Position numbers and translations under genes: made by a program | The notes under the pieces: generated by a model | The model's database searches: none | Seen by the model: only the letters and a program-made list of their open reading frames with translations | What the model was told of the DNA's origin: nothing | Origin: a virus | Strand: one strand, 5' to 3' | DNA: 64,000 nucleotides | Virus record (IMG/VR): IMGVR_UViG_3300043803_000951 | Location: 1-64,000 of that record | Shown here: positions 15,103-23,189 of the stretch, in pieces | Numbering within the stretch: position 1 is the stretch's first letter | How the letters are laid out: the number at the start of each line of letters is the position of its first letter

Positions 15103-15107
15103 AGACC
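15086..15107 (+). repeat. 22-bp exact direct repeat, copy 2
   Basis: Second copy of the junction repeat found at 14720-14741, again joining an RQWD ending to a TTG start with GGAGG between them. Confidence 0.7.
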
Positions 15108-15341
15108 ATCGCCACAATCGTTCAGGGAGGTGTCCGCACTGGGATAATCAGTGGCCCGGACGCCTGCAACCAGACCATCCGGGTAAACGGGCACATCTGG
15201 CGCTTCGACTACGACCGCTGGGGCGGCCCGCTGTGGCTCAAGAAGGATTTCCATACCCCCAGGAAGTGCCAGTGCCCAAACAAGGCCGTCTGGAAGGCTT
15301 GGGAGCGGTGGTTGAAGCGGTGGGAGAGGAAGAGTCAATGA
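15099..15341 (+). CDS. Hypothetical protein (80 aa)
   Basis: TTG start at 15099, eight bases after GGAGG; GTG 15093 is an alternative. Beta-rich (KTIATIVQGGVRTGIISG, then IRVNGHIWRFDYD) with a basic helical end. Coupled by ATGA to the next gene. Unknown family. Confidence 0.55.
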   Translation: MKTIATIVQGGVRTGIISGPDACNQTIRVNGHIWRFDYDRWGGPLWLKKDFHTPRKCQCPNKAVWKAWERWLKRWERKSQ

Positions 15342-15586
15342 TCATCATCAAACCAGACGGGATCATCCACCACGGCTACGGACGCGACCGATTCAACCCG
15401 GACCAGGAACCGGTGGGGCAGGTAACCAACGGGCCGCCCAGTGAGTGGTGGTGCGTCCGGCGGGGCGGCAAGATGGCCAGTGGCTGGATTCGCCAGCCGG
15501 ACCACTGCTCCTACCATTGGCAGGTGCTGGCCTACGCGGCCAATAGCTGCGACGAGTTTCTGGAGGAGTTGAGGAAATCCAGTTGA
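15338..15586 (+). CDS. Hypothetical protein (82 aa)
   Basis: The ATG at 15338 overlaps the upstream TGA, so the longer open frame beginning inside the neighbour is rejected. Contains a tryptophan-rich strand (PSEWWCVRRGGKMASGW) and a short C-terminal helix. Function unknown. Confidence 0.55.
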   Translation: MIIIKPDGIIHHGYGRDRFNPDQEPVGQVTNGPPSEWWCVRRGGKMASGWIRQPDHCSYHWQVLAYAANSCDEFLEELRKSS

Positions 15587-15761
15587 CCCGGCCCGGGCGG
15601 TCGGGGTAGTTGTGGGGGCGTTGCGAGTGGACTGAGAGACCACTTTCAGCGAATTGTCATGAGTTTGGGTGAAAATTTTAACCGTCCGTTGCGTGCGTTG
15701 CCGTTCCAAATTCCGGCACTCTCAATTTGCACGCAGCGGGCGGTTTTCTGTTTCTACGACT

Positions 15762-16055
15762 ATGATGTATTCTGAGAAGTTGCGTGACCCGCGCTGGCAG
15801 AAGTTGAGGCTCAAGATTTTTGAGCGGGACGGGTGGAAGTGCGTGGTGTGTTCGGCCAGTGACAAAACACTCGAAGTCCACCACATGCGCTACCGGCGGC
15901 ATCCGTGGGATGTGCCGCAGAAGTATCTCCAGACGCTTTGCAGCCAGTGCCACCGCAGCAAGCACTTCAAGAAGCCAGAGCCTCCGGACCCGAACGCATT
16001 GAGCGGAGAGGAAATGCGCGGCGCCTTTGAGGCGATGATGAGGGCACTCGAATGA
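15762..16055 (+). CDS. HNH endonuclease (97 aa)
   Basis: A minimal HNH protein: zinc ligands C27, C30, C60 and C63 with H64, and the catalytic EVHHMRY (H40, H41). This compact form occurs in phages near terminase or replication genes and makes nicks or double-strand breaks. ATG at 15762 (15765 also possible). It overlaps the replication initiator by ATGA, so it belongs to the replication operon rather than being a free-standing insertion. The 175-base gap before it holds an imperfect inverted repeat followed by a T-rich stretch. Confidence 0.85.
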   Translation: MMYSEKLRDPRWQKLRLKIFERDGWKCVVCSASDKTLEVHHMRYRRHPWDVPQKYLQTLCSQCHRSKHFKKPEPPDPNALSGEEMRGAFEAMMRALE

Positions 16056-16969
16056 GCATCCAGATCATGAGCCTCGCGTGGAAGGCTAAGCTCGGAAGCC
16101 ACACCAAGAAAATCGTCCTGCTCGCGCTTTCTGACAACGCGAATGACGACGGGTTCTGCTGGCCGTCACTGGATACGATTCAGGAGAAGTGCGACCTTTC
16201 CAGGCAGTGCGTCCTCAACCAAATTGAGGCGCTTGCTGAGTCGGGAATCTTGCTGGTCGAGAAGAGCCACCGGAGGAACAACCGATACCAAATCCTGTCC
16301 GGACCGCTCTCGAAATTGGCGGCCGTTGAGTCTACGGCGTTGACCCAAGAGGATGCGTCTAGGGTCTACCGCGTAGACCCAGTTGAGTCTACGGCGTTGA
16401 CCCATAGAGTCTACGGCGTAGACTCCAACCGTAAAGAACCATCAATTAAACCATCAGGGAAGGAATGGCCGGACGAGGAGAACATCGAGACTGCTTCCCT
16501 AAAAGCTGCTCCTTCCCAAGGCGAAGCCCCCCACGTTCCGCCGCCCCCCCCGTCGAAGTCTCGGGAGAAGTTCACGCCGCCAACCCGGGCCGAGCTTGAC
16601 CTTGAGGCTGCCAAGCACGGCCTTCCCGAAACTCAGGTTACCCAGTTTGAGTGTTTCTACGGGAGCAAGGGCTGGGTGGTTGGTAAGTCTCCAATGAAAT
16701 CGTGGAAGCTCGCGCTCGCAGGATGGGCAAACCGGTGGCGTGAGAGCGGTGGGCGATTCCAAAGCCAATCCACCACTCCGAAACCCAAACCATTCCACCC
16801 CCACCAGAAGCTGATCGACGAGATTCGCTCGAAGCTGGCAACCCACCCGGCGGACATGGAGCGGGTTCTCGATAGCGGCCGGCAACCCACCCAGGAGGAA
16901 TCCCGGGAATACAACCAGCTCCGGGACAAGATGGCGGAGCTGATGATGGACAACGGAGGTGGTAAGTGA
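16052..16969 (+). CDS. Replication initiator with winged-helix domain and internal iterons
   Basis: 305 residues. Residues 1-90 (MSLAWKAKLGSHTKKIVLLA, then WPSLDTIQEKCDLSRQCV) are the winged-helix domain found at the start of phage replication initiators; SRQCVLNQIEALAESGI is the recognition region. Residues about 95-125 are encoded by four iterons (16328-16426), next to an AT-rich segment. The C-terminal domain (about 170-305) would contact the helicase encoded immediately downstream. This copies the lambda O layout, where the origin lies inside the initiator gene. GTGA joins it to dnaB. Confidence 0.75.
   Translation: MSIQIMSLAWKAKLGSHTKKIVLLALSDNANDDGFCWPSLDTIQEKCDLSRQCVLNQIEALAESGILLVEKSHRRNNRYQILSGPLSKLAAVESTALTQEDASRVYRVDPVESTALTHRVYGVDSNRKEPSIKPSGKEWPDEENIETASLKAAPSQGEAPHVPPPPPSKSREKFTPPTRAELDLEAAKHGLPETQVTQFECFYGSKGWVVGKSPMKSWKLALAGWANRWRESGGRFQSQSTTPKPKPFHPHQKLIDEIRSKLATHPADMERVLDSGRQPTQEESREYNQLRDKMAELMMDNGGGK
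16328..16426. repeat. Four 20-bp iterons: probable replication origin
   Basis: Copies at 16328-16347, 16362-16381, 16385-16404 and 16407-16426 share the core GTCTACNGCGTNGAC, itself an inverted repeat (GTCTAC and GTAGAC in copies 2 and 4). Copies 1 and 3 are identical over 23 bases. They lie in the initiator gene and are followed by an AT-rich stretch (about 16427-16460) that could be the melting region. Confidence 0.7.
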
Positions 16970-18318
16970 AGGACCCAACGATCCCGCCCCACTCCATCGA
17001 GGCTGAGGAGGGAATCCTCGCCTGCTGCCTGCTATCCCCGACGGAATCCATCGGCAAGTGCCTTGAATCCCTGAAGGCCGGCCCGGATTGCTTCTACGAC
17101 ATCCGCAACCGCGACATCTACTCGGCGCTGCTGGAGATGTATGAGGCCCGCCAGCCGGTAGACATCATCACCCTCCACCAGAAGCTCAAGGCGGACGGGA
17201 CGCTGGACATGTGCGGCGGAATGGCCCGTCTGTCCGAAATCCCAAACCGGGTGCCCAGCGCGGCCAACCTGTCCTACTACATCGACATCCTGCGGGAGAA
17301 GCACGTCCTCCGGTCCGTCATCGCAACCTGCACCACCACCATCGCTTCCGCCAGCCAGTGCGAGGGCGGGGTTGAGGAACTGGTCAGCGGGTTCGAGCAG
17401 AACGTGATGGCCATCGGGGCCTTCCGGGTTTCCTCGGAGGCTGAGGACCACGATGGGAAGTCGGTGGCCATCGCTTCCTTCGCGGCCATCAACGAGCGCA
17501 TCCGCGGGAATGTGGATGCCCTGCGGACGGGCTGGAGCAATTTCGACGGCATCACCAAGGGCGGGCTCAAGCCCAGCCGCTACTACGTGATTGCCGGCCG
17601 CCCCGGGACGGGAAAGACGGCGGTTCTGGTGAGCCTGCTGATGAGCGTCTGCCGGACCAGTGGGGCGAGTGTAGGGCTGATCGAGCTGGAGATGGATGCG
17701 GCGGAATTGGGCGACCGGATGCTGTCCGTTGAGTCCGAGATCGACGTGACCGCGTTCCACCAGCAGAACCATCCGTCCGATGAGCAGGGCAAGCAGATGG
17801 CCGGAGCGGCCCGACGGATGAAGGCCATGAAGTTCTCCATCTCCGACCGACCGAACTCCTCGGTGGCCGCCATTGCGGCCAAGGCGCGGAGGTGGGTGGT
17901 GTCGAAGAAGATTCAGGTCCTCGGCATCGACTACCTACAACTCGTCGAATCCCACAAGGGCAAGGACCGGCGTGAGCAGGTGGATCACATCAGTCGGTCC
18001 ATCAAGCTGCTCGCCAAGGAGCTGAAAATCCCCATCATCGTGCTGGCCCAGTTGAACCGGGAGTTCGACAAGGAGAAGAAGCGGAAGCCCCGCCTGAGCG
18101 ACCTCCGGGAAAGCGGAAGCATCGAGCAGGATGCGGACTTCGTGGGGATGCTCTACGACCCGAGCGAAAAGGAGGAGGATGATAAGCGGGACCGCCTCAG
18201 CCCCGTGTCCATCAACATGCTTGTAGCCAAGCAGCGCGGCGGCATTGCCGGGATTGACCTGAAATTCAAGTTCCGCCCATGGCTCACCCGCTTCGACCCC
18301 GAATCCCCCATCCTCTAA
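16966..18318 (+). CDS. dnaB: Replicative DNA helicase, DnaB family
   Basis: 450 residues, full-length for DnaB. An N-terminal helical domain (SIEAEEGILACCLL) is followed by the RecA-fold domain with Walker A AGRPGTGKT (from residue 210), Walker B IQVLGIDYLQL (D322), the VLAQLNRE sensor and the RESGSIEQDAD motif. It unwinds DNA 5'-3' as a hexameric ring at the fork. The GTG start overlaps the initiator stop, so the two are translated together, as expected for loader/helicase partners. No separate loader is visible, so the initiator may load it. Confidence 0.95.
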   Translation: MKDPTIPPHSIEAEEGILACCLLSPTESIGKCLESLKAGPDCFYDIRNRDIYSALLEMYEARQPVDIITLHQKLKADGTLDMCGGMARLSEIPNRVPSAANLSYYIDILREKHVLRSVIATCTTTIASASQCEGGVEELVSGFEQNVMAIGAFRVSSEAEDHDGKSVAIASFAAINERIRGNVDALRTGWSNFDGITKGGLKPSRYYVIAGRPGTGKTAVLVSLLMSVCRTSGASVGLIELEMDAAELGDRMLSVESEIDVTAFHQQNHPSDEQGKQMAGAARRMKAMKFSISDRPNSSVAAIAAKARRWVVSKKIQVLGIDYLQLVESHKGKDRREQVDHISRSIKLLAKELKIPIIVLAQLNREFDKEKKRKPRLSDLRESGSIEQDADFVGMLYDPSEKEEDDKRDRLSPVSINMLVAKQRGGIAGIDLKFKFRPWLTRFDPESPIL

Positions 18319-18334
18319 CCCCGTAAATTCCCCA

Positions 18335-18363
18335 TTGACAATGAACCCCCAGGAATCAACCTC
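18335..18363 (+). promoter_or_regulatory. TTGACA-N17-AACC block overlapping a start codon
   Basis: TTGACA at 18335, 17 bases, AACCTC at 18358. Flanking bases also match the block at 13581 (a C-rich stretch and CCCCCAAC after the second element). Here the annotated ATG lies at 18341, inside the spacer. Confidence 0.35.
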
Positions 18364-18652
18364 CCCCAACGACTGGAAGGTGGAGCGGCTGGACGGCGAA
18401 TACTTCCGGTTTCGCGTGGGCAGCAAGTCAAGACCCGGCAAGTCCCACTTCGTAGACCTCGAAGAGGCTGCGTGGGCAGGCCAGTGCGACTGTGAGCGGT
18501 TTGCGTTCGTGGTGGGTGTGGAGCGGAGGGCCGGCAAGAAATCGGAATGCCGCCACATCCGCGTGGCCCGCGAGGCTTGCAAGGATTGGCTATGGTCCGA
18601 GATAGCGCCGATGATTTCCAAGCAGATGAACCAACAGAATACGATTCAATGA
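18341..18652 (+). CDS. SWIM-type zinc-finger protein (103 aa)
   Basis: C49-x-C51 followed by C70-x-H72 (QCDCERF, then SECRHIRV) is the SWIM zinc-finger arrangement, seen in DNA-interacting proteins linked to helicases and recombination. The start is uncertain: ATG 18341 lies inside a TTGACA-type block, and GTG at 18380 is an alternative that would keep the finger. The stop overlaps the next ATG. It probably assists replication or recombination. Confidence 0.65.
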   Translation: MNPQESTSPNDWKVERLDGEYFRFRVGSKSRPGKSHFVDLEEAAWAGQCDCERFAFVVGVERRAGKKSECRHIRVAREACKDWLWSEIAPMISKQMNQQNTIQ

Positions 18653-19170
18653 GCGAAGATTCCCCCGACTACAAGGTTTCCACCTACGACTCCCTGAAGG
18701 CCCGCATCCGCGACTGGCAACTGGCGATGGGACAGCCTCTGCAAGACCCGAAGTTCCCCACCCAGCAGTTCCAATACGTCCGCGAGGAGTGGGATGAGCT
18801 GCTGGAGGCCCAGCTCTACGGGACGCTCAAGGACGAGGTGGACGCCATCGGCGACATCGCCTTCACGCTGGTCGGCCTTGAGAACGCTGGCGGGCCTTCC
18901 CATGTGAACAAGGCGTGGTTCACGCTGGAGCTGATCTGCGGCCAGCGGGGATTCAGCCTTGCCCAAATCCTTGAGCGCATCTGCGACTCCAACGAGACGA
19001 AGTTCTGGTCCGAGGAGGATGCGCTGAAAACGTATCCGGGCGGGGTTGACAGCGGTGGCGGCCACATCGTTGACAAGGTGAACGGGCGTTGGGTTGTCCG
19101 GGGCGCCTACACGAACAAGGTCGTCAAGCCGCCCACCTACAAGGCCCCCGACTTCACGGGGATCATCTGA
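18649..19170 (+). CDS. MazG-like nucleotide pyrophosphohydrolase candidate
   Basis: 173 residues from ATG 18649 (ATGA overlap). Residues 46-50 (EEWDE) and 62-69 (DEVDAIGD) give the EExxE...ExxD arrangement of all-alpha NTP pyrophosphatases, which bind Mg2+ and hydrolyse nucleoside triphosphates or (p)ppGpp-type nucleotides. The C-terminal 60 residues are an extra beta-rich tail. It might keep nucleotide pools or the host alarmone level suitable for replication. Substrate unknown. Confidence 0.65.
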   Translation: MSEDSPDYKVSTYDSLKARIRDWQLAMGQPLQDPKFPTQQFQYVREEWDELLEAQLYGTLKDEVDAIGDIAFTLVGLENAGGPSHVNKAWFTLELICGQRGFSLAQILERICDSNETKFWSEEDALKTYPGGVDSGGGHIVDKVNGRWVVRGAYTNKVVKPPTYKAPDFTGII

Positions 19171-19490
19171 TGGCAATCAACCAGAACCCCAAATGCCTCG
19201 CCCGCAAGCCCCGTCCGCGCATCCCGTCGATCAGCAAGGCCCGCCATGCTCGTCTTCGCGAATACGCTACGCTGCGGAAGCAGTTCTTGCACGCCAGACC
19301 GCGCTGCGAAAGGTGCAAGAAGAAATCGACCGACATCCACCACAAGCGCGGCCGGGTTGGCCGCCTGCTCTGCATGAGTGAGCACTGGGCATCCGTATGC
19401 CGCTCCTGTCATAATTGGATCGGCGAGAATCCCAAGGAAGCCCGGGAGCTGGGGCTGCTGTGTGAGTTGGGGAAATGGAATACGCCGTGA
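19170..19490 (+). CDS. HNH endonuclease (106 aa)
   Basis: Starts at the ATG sharing a base with the upstream stop (TGATG). Zinc ligands C46, C49, C77 and C80, with DIHHKRG (H57, H58) and H81, form a compact HNH centre. The family includes phage recombination-associated nucleases next to Holliday-junction resolvases, as here. Basic N-terminus for DNA contact. Not of the homing type seen at 12950. Confidence 0.85.
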   Translation: MAINQNPKCLARKPRPRIPSISKARHARLREYATLRKQFLHARPRCERCKKKSTDIHHKRGRVGRLLCMSEHWASVCRSCHNWIGENPKEARELGLLCELGKWNTP

Positions 19491-19873
19491 GCATAACCAG
19501 TAAGTGGTTCAAGGATTATGAGCGAAGACAACGTGGAGAGCCTACTCCCAAAAAACCTGATGCAGGTGGGAGACAAGATGGCCATCACGGTGAAGTATGT
19601 GGTCCCGTCCCTGAATGCGTTGTTCGCGATGAACCACTGGCAAAGGGCAAAGGCAAGAAAGCTGACGGCCGCCGCTTTCGCGTCAGCGTTGTCTCCCGAA
19701 GGAGTCGCCTTCTTGACCCCGACAATCTCTGTGGAAAGGGCCTCGTTGATTGTCTCCGCTATGCGGGAGCAATTGAGCAGGACGATCCAGGATCGGTCGA
19801 GTATCGCATTAGCCAGGAAAAAGTTGCGAAAGGCGCGGAAGAAACCGTAGTTACGGTCGAGCGAATTGAATAA
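19487..19873 (+). CDS. RusA-like Holliday junction resolvase candidate
   Basis: 128 residues from GTG at 19487 (GTGA overlap; ATG 19475 is in frame). The core RRSRLLDPDNLCGKGLVDCL (DPDN at 77-80, D88) then EQDD (98-101) and SQEKV resembles RusA-type resolvases, which use clustered Asp residues to cut four-way junctions. The basic stretch KGKGKK lies just before. An alternative frame (19518-19850) is open over the same bases and is discussed in the findings. The gene closes the replication operon. Confidence 0.65.
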   Translation: MSITSKWFKDYERRQRGEPTPKKPDAGGRQDGHHGEVCGPVPECVVRDEPLAKGKGKKADGRRFRVSVVSRRSRLLDPDNLCGKGLVDCLRYAGAIEQDDPGSVEYRISQEKVAKGAEETVVTVERIE

Positions 19874-19889
19874 AGGAGGTGATTATGAC

Positions 19890-19946
19890 GTGAAGGGCAC
19901 CAAGAAAGGTGGTAAGAAGGGTGGCAAGAAGGGCTGCGGCTACTGA
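19890..19946 (+). CDS. Tiny Lys/Gly-rich peptide (18 aa)
   Basis: The longest 16S-complementary sequence noticed in the window (AAAGGAGGTGAT) precedes ATG-ACG-TGA; a GTG at 19890 overlaps that TGA and opens KGTKKGGKKGGKKGCGY. The peptide is strongly basic. Either it is a small nucleic-acid-binding peptide or the remnant of a longer gene broken by one base. It lies just before the terminator. Confidence 0.35.
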   Translation: MKGTKKGGKKGGKKGCGY

Positions 19947-21217
19947 CTTGCCGGAGCGCCGTCCAGATTGGGCGGCGTTTCTGCCTCTACTCCACCCAGC
20001 CCACCCCCGGAACCCCCATCTCCTGGAGCCAGCACTGCTTCCTTGAATCCCTCGCCGCCTGAGGAACTGGACACCAGCACCCGATCCGCATCTCCACCTT
20101 CCCATTGGATGCGCGTAAGACTTCCCCTGGGGTTCCGCATGTCCGCAAGGCGGAATTGTAAAATTGGCAATGATGACACGTTCTTAGTCTTAGCCACCAG
20201 CGCCCTCCGACCTCTGTCGTCAACAAGTTCGTCCCCGCCCGCAGTGACAGGATCGACCTGACATAAATCCACCCCAACCGGAGTGCCTCGGCGGTTCCCA
20301 GTGTAAGGAAGGAGGTAACTGCCACCCGGCCCATCACCCTTAGATAATGCGCCAGCCGGGAGAGCCGTTTGCGCCACAAACCTGTGGAAAACCGAGAGTA
20401 TTTTCGGATAGAGGCGGGTGATGATGGAGCCCCATGACGTTGTGTATCCATGACGATTGACGAGTTTTGCGCGGTCAGCCTCCACATTCCTTGTGTAGGC
20501 AAACCATTCCGGGTTGGGAGTGACCTCCAGAGTCCACTGGAAGCTGCTCACTGGCCCCTGTGATTCGATGGCGCAGTTGACGACGTTGCGGAGGAGGGCC
20601 GGAAGCTCAGTCTCCTCGGCGGACTTCCTCAGCTCCTTGTCGCGGAGGCGGCGGAGAGCGTTGGGAAATCTGCTGAGCACTATCTGCTTCCAATTTGCCC
20701 TATACGGGAAGGCGTGGAGCTGGCCGAACCCGAAGTCTACGTGCCTGAGGTCCCCCACCATCCACCGTGGCATCTCCTGCGTAATGGCGATCCAGACGGC
20801 CTTGAAGGTGGCAAGGTCGGCGATGGCGGACCGTTTCCACGCGGCCTTGACGAACGCCTCATCACTCACCTCGTCGTCCTCGCTGCATTTCAGCTTGTCG
20901 AACTTGATGGCCTTGGCGGACTTGTTGATGCCCTCGTAGCGTTCGTGGTATCGCGGCGTGATACCGTAGACCGGATGGGCCACCTCCTTCCACCATTCGT
21001 CAGCCACGATGGGCATGGAGGCGTTACCGGAGATGGAGTTGGCGCGGACCAGCTCCCCGACCAGCTTGCGAATCTTAATGGGGACGGCTCCGGTGAGCAG
21101 GACGGCCCAATGGGGCTTCCCATCGACGGTGCCCCCGGTGGCGTAGAAGGGGACGGCCCATTCCGGGCACTCCATGACCCAGAGTTGGCGGTCGGTGGTT
21201 ATGGCGAATTCACTCAC
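19940..21217 (-). CDS. Unknown protein downstream of terminase (425 aa)
   Basis: The GTG start overlaps the terminase stop as GTGA, so it is made with the terminase. The N-terminal half is mixed alpha/beta (QLWVMECPEWAVPFYATGG, then KIRKLVGELV), and the C-terminal 60 residues are Gly/Ser-rich and disordered. I recognise no domain. Being co-translated with the large terminase it may be a packaging accessory or an undetected small terminase, but the size is large for that. Confidence 0.7.
   Translation of the reverse strand: MSEFAITTDRQLWVMECPEWAVPFYATGGTVDGKPHWAVLLTGAVPIKIRKLVGELVRANSISGNASMPIVADEWWKEVAHPVYGITPRYHERYEGINKSAKAIKFDKLKCSEDDEVSDEAFVKAAWKRSAIADLATFKAVWIAITQEMPRWMVGDLRHVDFGFGQLHAFPYRANWKQIVLSRFPNALRRLRDKELRKSAEETELPALLRNVVNCAIESQGPVSSFQWTLEVTPNPEWFAYTRNVEADRAKLVNRHGYTTSWGSIITRLYPKILSVFHRFVAQTALPAGALSKGDGPGGSYLLPYTGNRRGTPVGVDLCQVDPVTAGGDELVDDRGRRALVAKTKNVSSLPILQFRLADMRNPRGSLTRIQWEGGDADRVLVSSSSGGEGFKEAVLAPGDGGSGGGLGGVEAETPPNLDGAPASQ
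19957..19983. terminator. Hairpin terminator between convergent operons
   Basis: CGCCGTCC, five-base loop, GGGCGGCG followed by TTTCTG. One G-U wobble in the rightward RNA. It ends the rightward replication operon and lies inside the last codons of the leftward 425-residue gene. Confidence 0.65.
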
Positions 21218-22671
21218 AGGATCATTACCGTCGGCTTGGGCTTGCTGGCTCCGGGGACGCGCTTGTTCAGCTCGCTCGGGACAGCGCAGGAAAGCATGTA
21301 GGTCAGCGCGTCGAAAATGTGCTTGTGTTCGGAGTGGGGGTCAATCGCATTAGTGCCAGTTCCGGGCCGTATCTGCTCCAGCATCGACTGGACGCGCTGG
21401 CAGTTTGACCCCACAAAGATGCGCTGCTCGAACAGGAGCCGGTGGAGGAGGTCCCGCCGGGCTGCAACGGAGTGGCGTCCCTTGCGGACGGGCAGCAGCC
21501 GAATCTTCCCCTCGGAATACTTCTCGATCAGCATGGCTTCCGTGCCGTTGATGGTCATCGACTGGTTCATGGACGACGTGTCCGACCAATGCTGCCAGAG
21601 GACCGGGGCTTTCCCGTGGCAGGCTGACCGCCTTTCCTCCCAATACCCCATCTTCTCCAGCACTACCTCCGTGAAGTTGCTGAGCCCCCGCTTGGTTTCC
21701 TGAAGCCACACCTGCTCGTCGATGATGTCGAAGGCAATCTCCCCGTCCACCGACCGTGGAACCCCCATCACCCAGGCGGTGTTGAGGTTGCCGATGTCCC
21801 AGCCCGTGTGGAATACGTGGGATTCCCGGGGTGGGTCAATCAGCTCCCATTCCATCTTGTCCCGCTCCGAGGTGAGCGTGGGGACGATGTGGGTTTCCTC
21901 TCGATACACATCCTCGAACGTAGTTCCTTCCGTGACGAAATCCACCCACTCCCCGTAGTAGTAGCGGGCCAGCTTGTTCTGGTCGTTCGCGTAGGTGTCG
22001 TGGATTTCCTGCTTCTCCTCGGCCGTCAGGAAGGCGTTGTCGTCAATCGTCCAGTGGATGCGGTCGTGGTCCTTGATCTTGTTCTCGATGAACCGCTTGT
22101 AAATCCAGTGACGCTTTCCCTCTTGGGCTGGGTTGGTATCCAGCAGGAATTGCTGGCGTTCCCGGGGAACCACCATCGACCGCAAGCACTGGCTGATGGT
22201 GGCGAATACGTTCTCGTCCTTGAAGTTGTCCGCTTCGACAAGATTCGCCAGCGAGAATTTCACACCCTTCAGCTTCTGCTCCACCTCATGGTCATGCTCC
22301 AGCGAATGAAGCTGGACCTCTGATTCCCCGCCGTAGTAGTTACGGACGCGGAAGTAGCACATCTTGGTTGTGGCCGAGATGGATGGCTCCTTGCTGATCT
22401 TCAGGCCGGCATATTTTGCCCATGCGTAGAGCCGTCCAGACCCTGTGTTTACCAAGTCACCCCATACACCAAGCTCACCGTTACGCAGGGTGCGGGCTAT
22501 GATTCCAACAACAGCCCCGTCATTTTCCCAAGCGTGGCGGATGATCTTGTCCGCAACAGCAATAGTCTTTCCCACACGACGCGGGCCATCAATTAGCAAG
22601 AACCGGCTGTAATTGTTCAGAACATCAACCCCCTTTGGGTTCATTGGAGGAAGATTGAATTCGTCAGGCAT
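21214..22671 (-). CDS. terL: Terminase large subunit
   Basis: 485 residues. ATPase: Walker A GPRRVGKT (29-36) and Walker B LANLVEAD (141-148, catalytic E146). Nuclease domain: HTGWDIGN supplies the first Asp and HIFDALTYML the late Asp. It powers DNA translocation into the prohead and cuts the concatemer. The segment AWENDGAVVGIIARTL gives the motor fold. It lies leftward, opposite to portal and capsid, in an operon with an HNH/AP2 nuclease. No small terminase was recognised beside it. Confidence 0.93.
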   Translation of the reverse strand: MPDEFNLPPMNPKGVDVLNNYSRFLLIDGPRRVGKTIAVADKIIRHAWENDGAVVGIIARTLRNGELGVWGDLVNTGSGRLYAWAKYAGLKISKEPSISATTKMCYFRVRNYYGGESEVQLHSLEHDHEVEQKLKGVKFSLANLVEADNFKDENVFATISQCLRSMVVPRERQQFLLDTNPAQEGKRHWIYKRFIENKIKDHDRIHWTIDDNAFLTAEEKQEIHDTYANDQNKLARYYYGEWVDFVTEGTTFEDVYREETHIVPTLTSERDKMEWELIDPPRESHVFHTGWDIGNLNTAWVMGVPRSVDGEIAFDIIDEQVWLQETKRGLSNFTEVVLEKMGYWEERRSACHGKAPVLWQHWSDTSSMNQSMTINGTEAMLIEKYSEGKIRLLPVRKGRHSVAARRDLLHRLLFEQRIFVGSNCQRVQSMLEQIRPGTGTNAIDPHSEHKHIFDALTYMLSCAVPSELNKRVPGASKPKPTVMIL

Positions 22672-22676
22672 TGTCG

Positions 22677-23189
22677 TTAGGCTTCACAAGCCGCTGTAGT
22701 TGTTTTTCGACTGATGTGCGATGCGAACTCGCCGTGGTGAATGACCTCTGCGGCTATTCTGGCGGCGGATGCTTCTTCTTTGGAACCGAAGAACCCTAGG
22801 TGTATATTCTTGCTGTTGATCCCGATTTGAGCTTGGTATTTCTTGAGCGCCCTACTCCAGCTAACGCCCAAAATACCAGTCGTTGAGTTGCGCTTCCCGA
22901 GGGTATTTCGCCCGTTCTCGGATACGGATGCCTCGCGAAGATTTTCAATCCTATTGTCAGACGAATCCCCATTGATATGGTCTATGCACTTGGATGGAAA
23001 ACGTCCATTCACTATCGCAAACGCAACCCGATGGATGAGCATATTCCTACCCAGGACACGAACCACCAAGTGGCCCCATGGACTCACCACCGACCCAGCT
23101 ACAGCCTTCCCGTTCTTTCTCCGCCTCAGAATGCCAGTGTCAGGGTTGTAATCAAAAACCTCCCGCAGTATTTCTGGAGTAATTTCCAT
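22677..23189 (-). CDS. HNH/AP2-domain homing-type endonuclease
   Basis: 170 residues. HNH motif: LIHRVAFAIVNG, then IDHINGDSSDNRIENL (D70, H71, N73, N79). AP2-type DNA-binding domain at about 104-140 (TTGILGVSWSRALKKYQAQI, then HLGFF). Such proteins are usually mobile homing endonucleases inserted in or beside phage genes. The gene ends five bases before the terminase start and sits at the head of that operon, so it could have hitch-hiked there. The leader before it forms a nested hairpin. Confidence 0.88.
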   Translation of the reverse strand: MEITPEILREVFDYNPDTGILRRRKNGKAVAGSVVSPWGHLVVRVLGRNMLIHRVAFAIVNGRFPSKCIDHINGDSSDNRIENLREASVSENGRNTLGKRNSTTGILGVSWSRALKKYQAQIGINSKNIHLGFFGSKEEASAARIAAEVIHHGEFASHISRKTTTAACEA

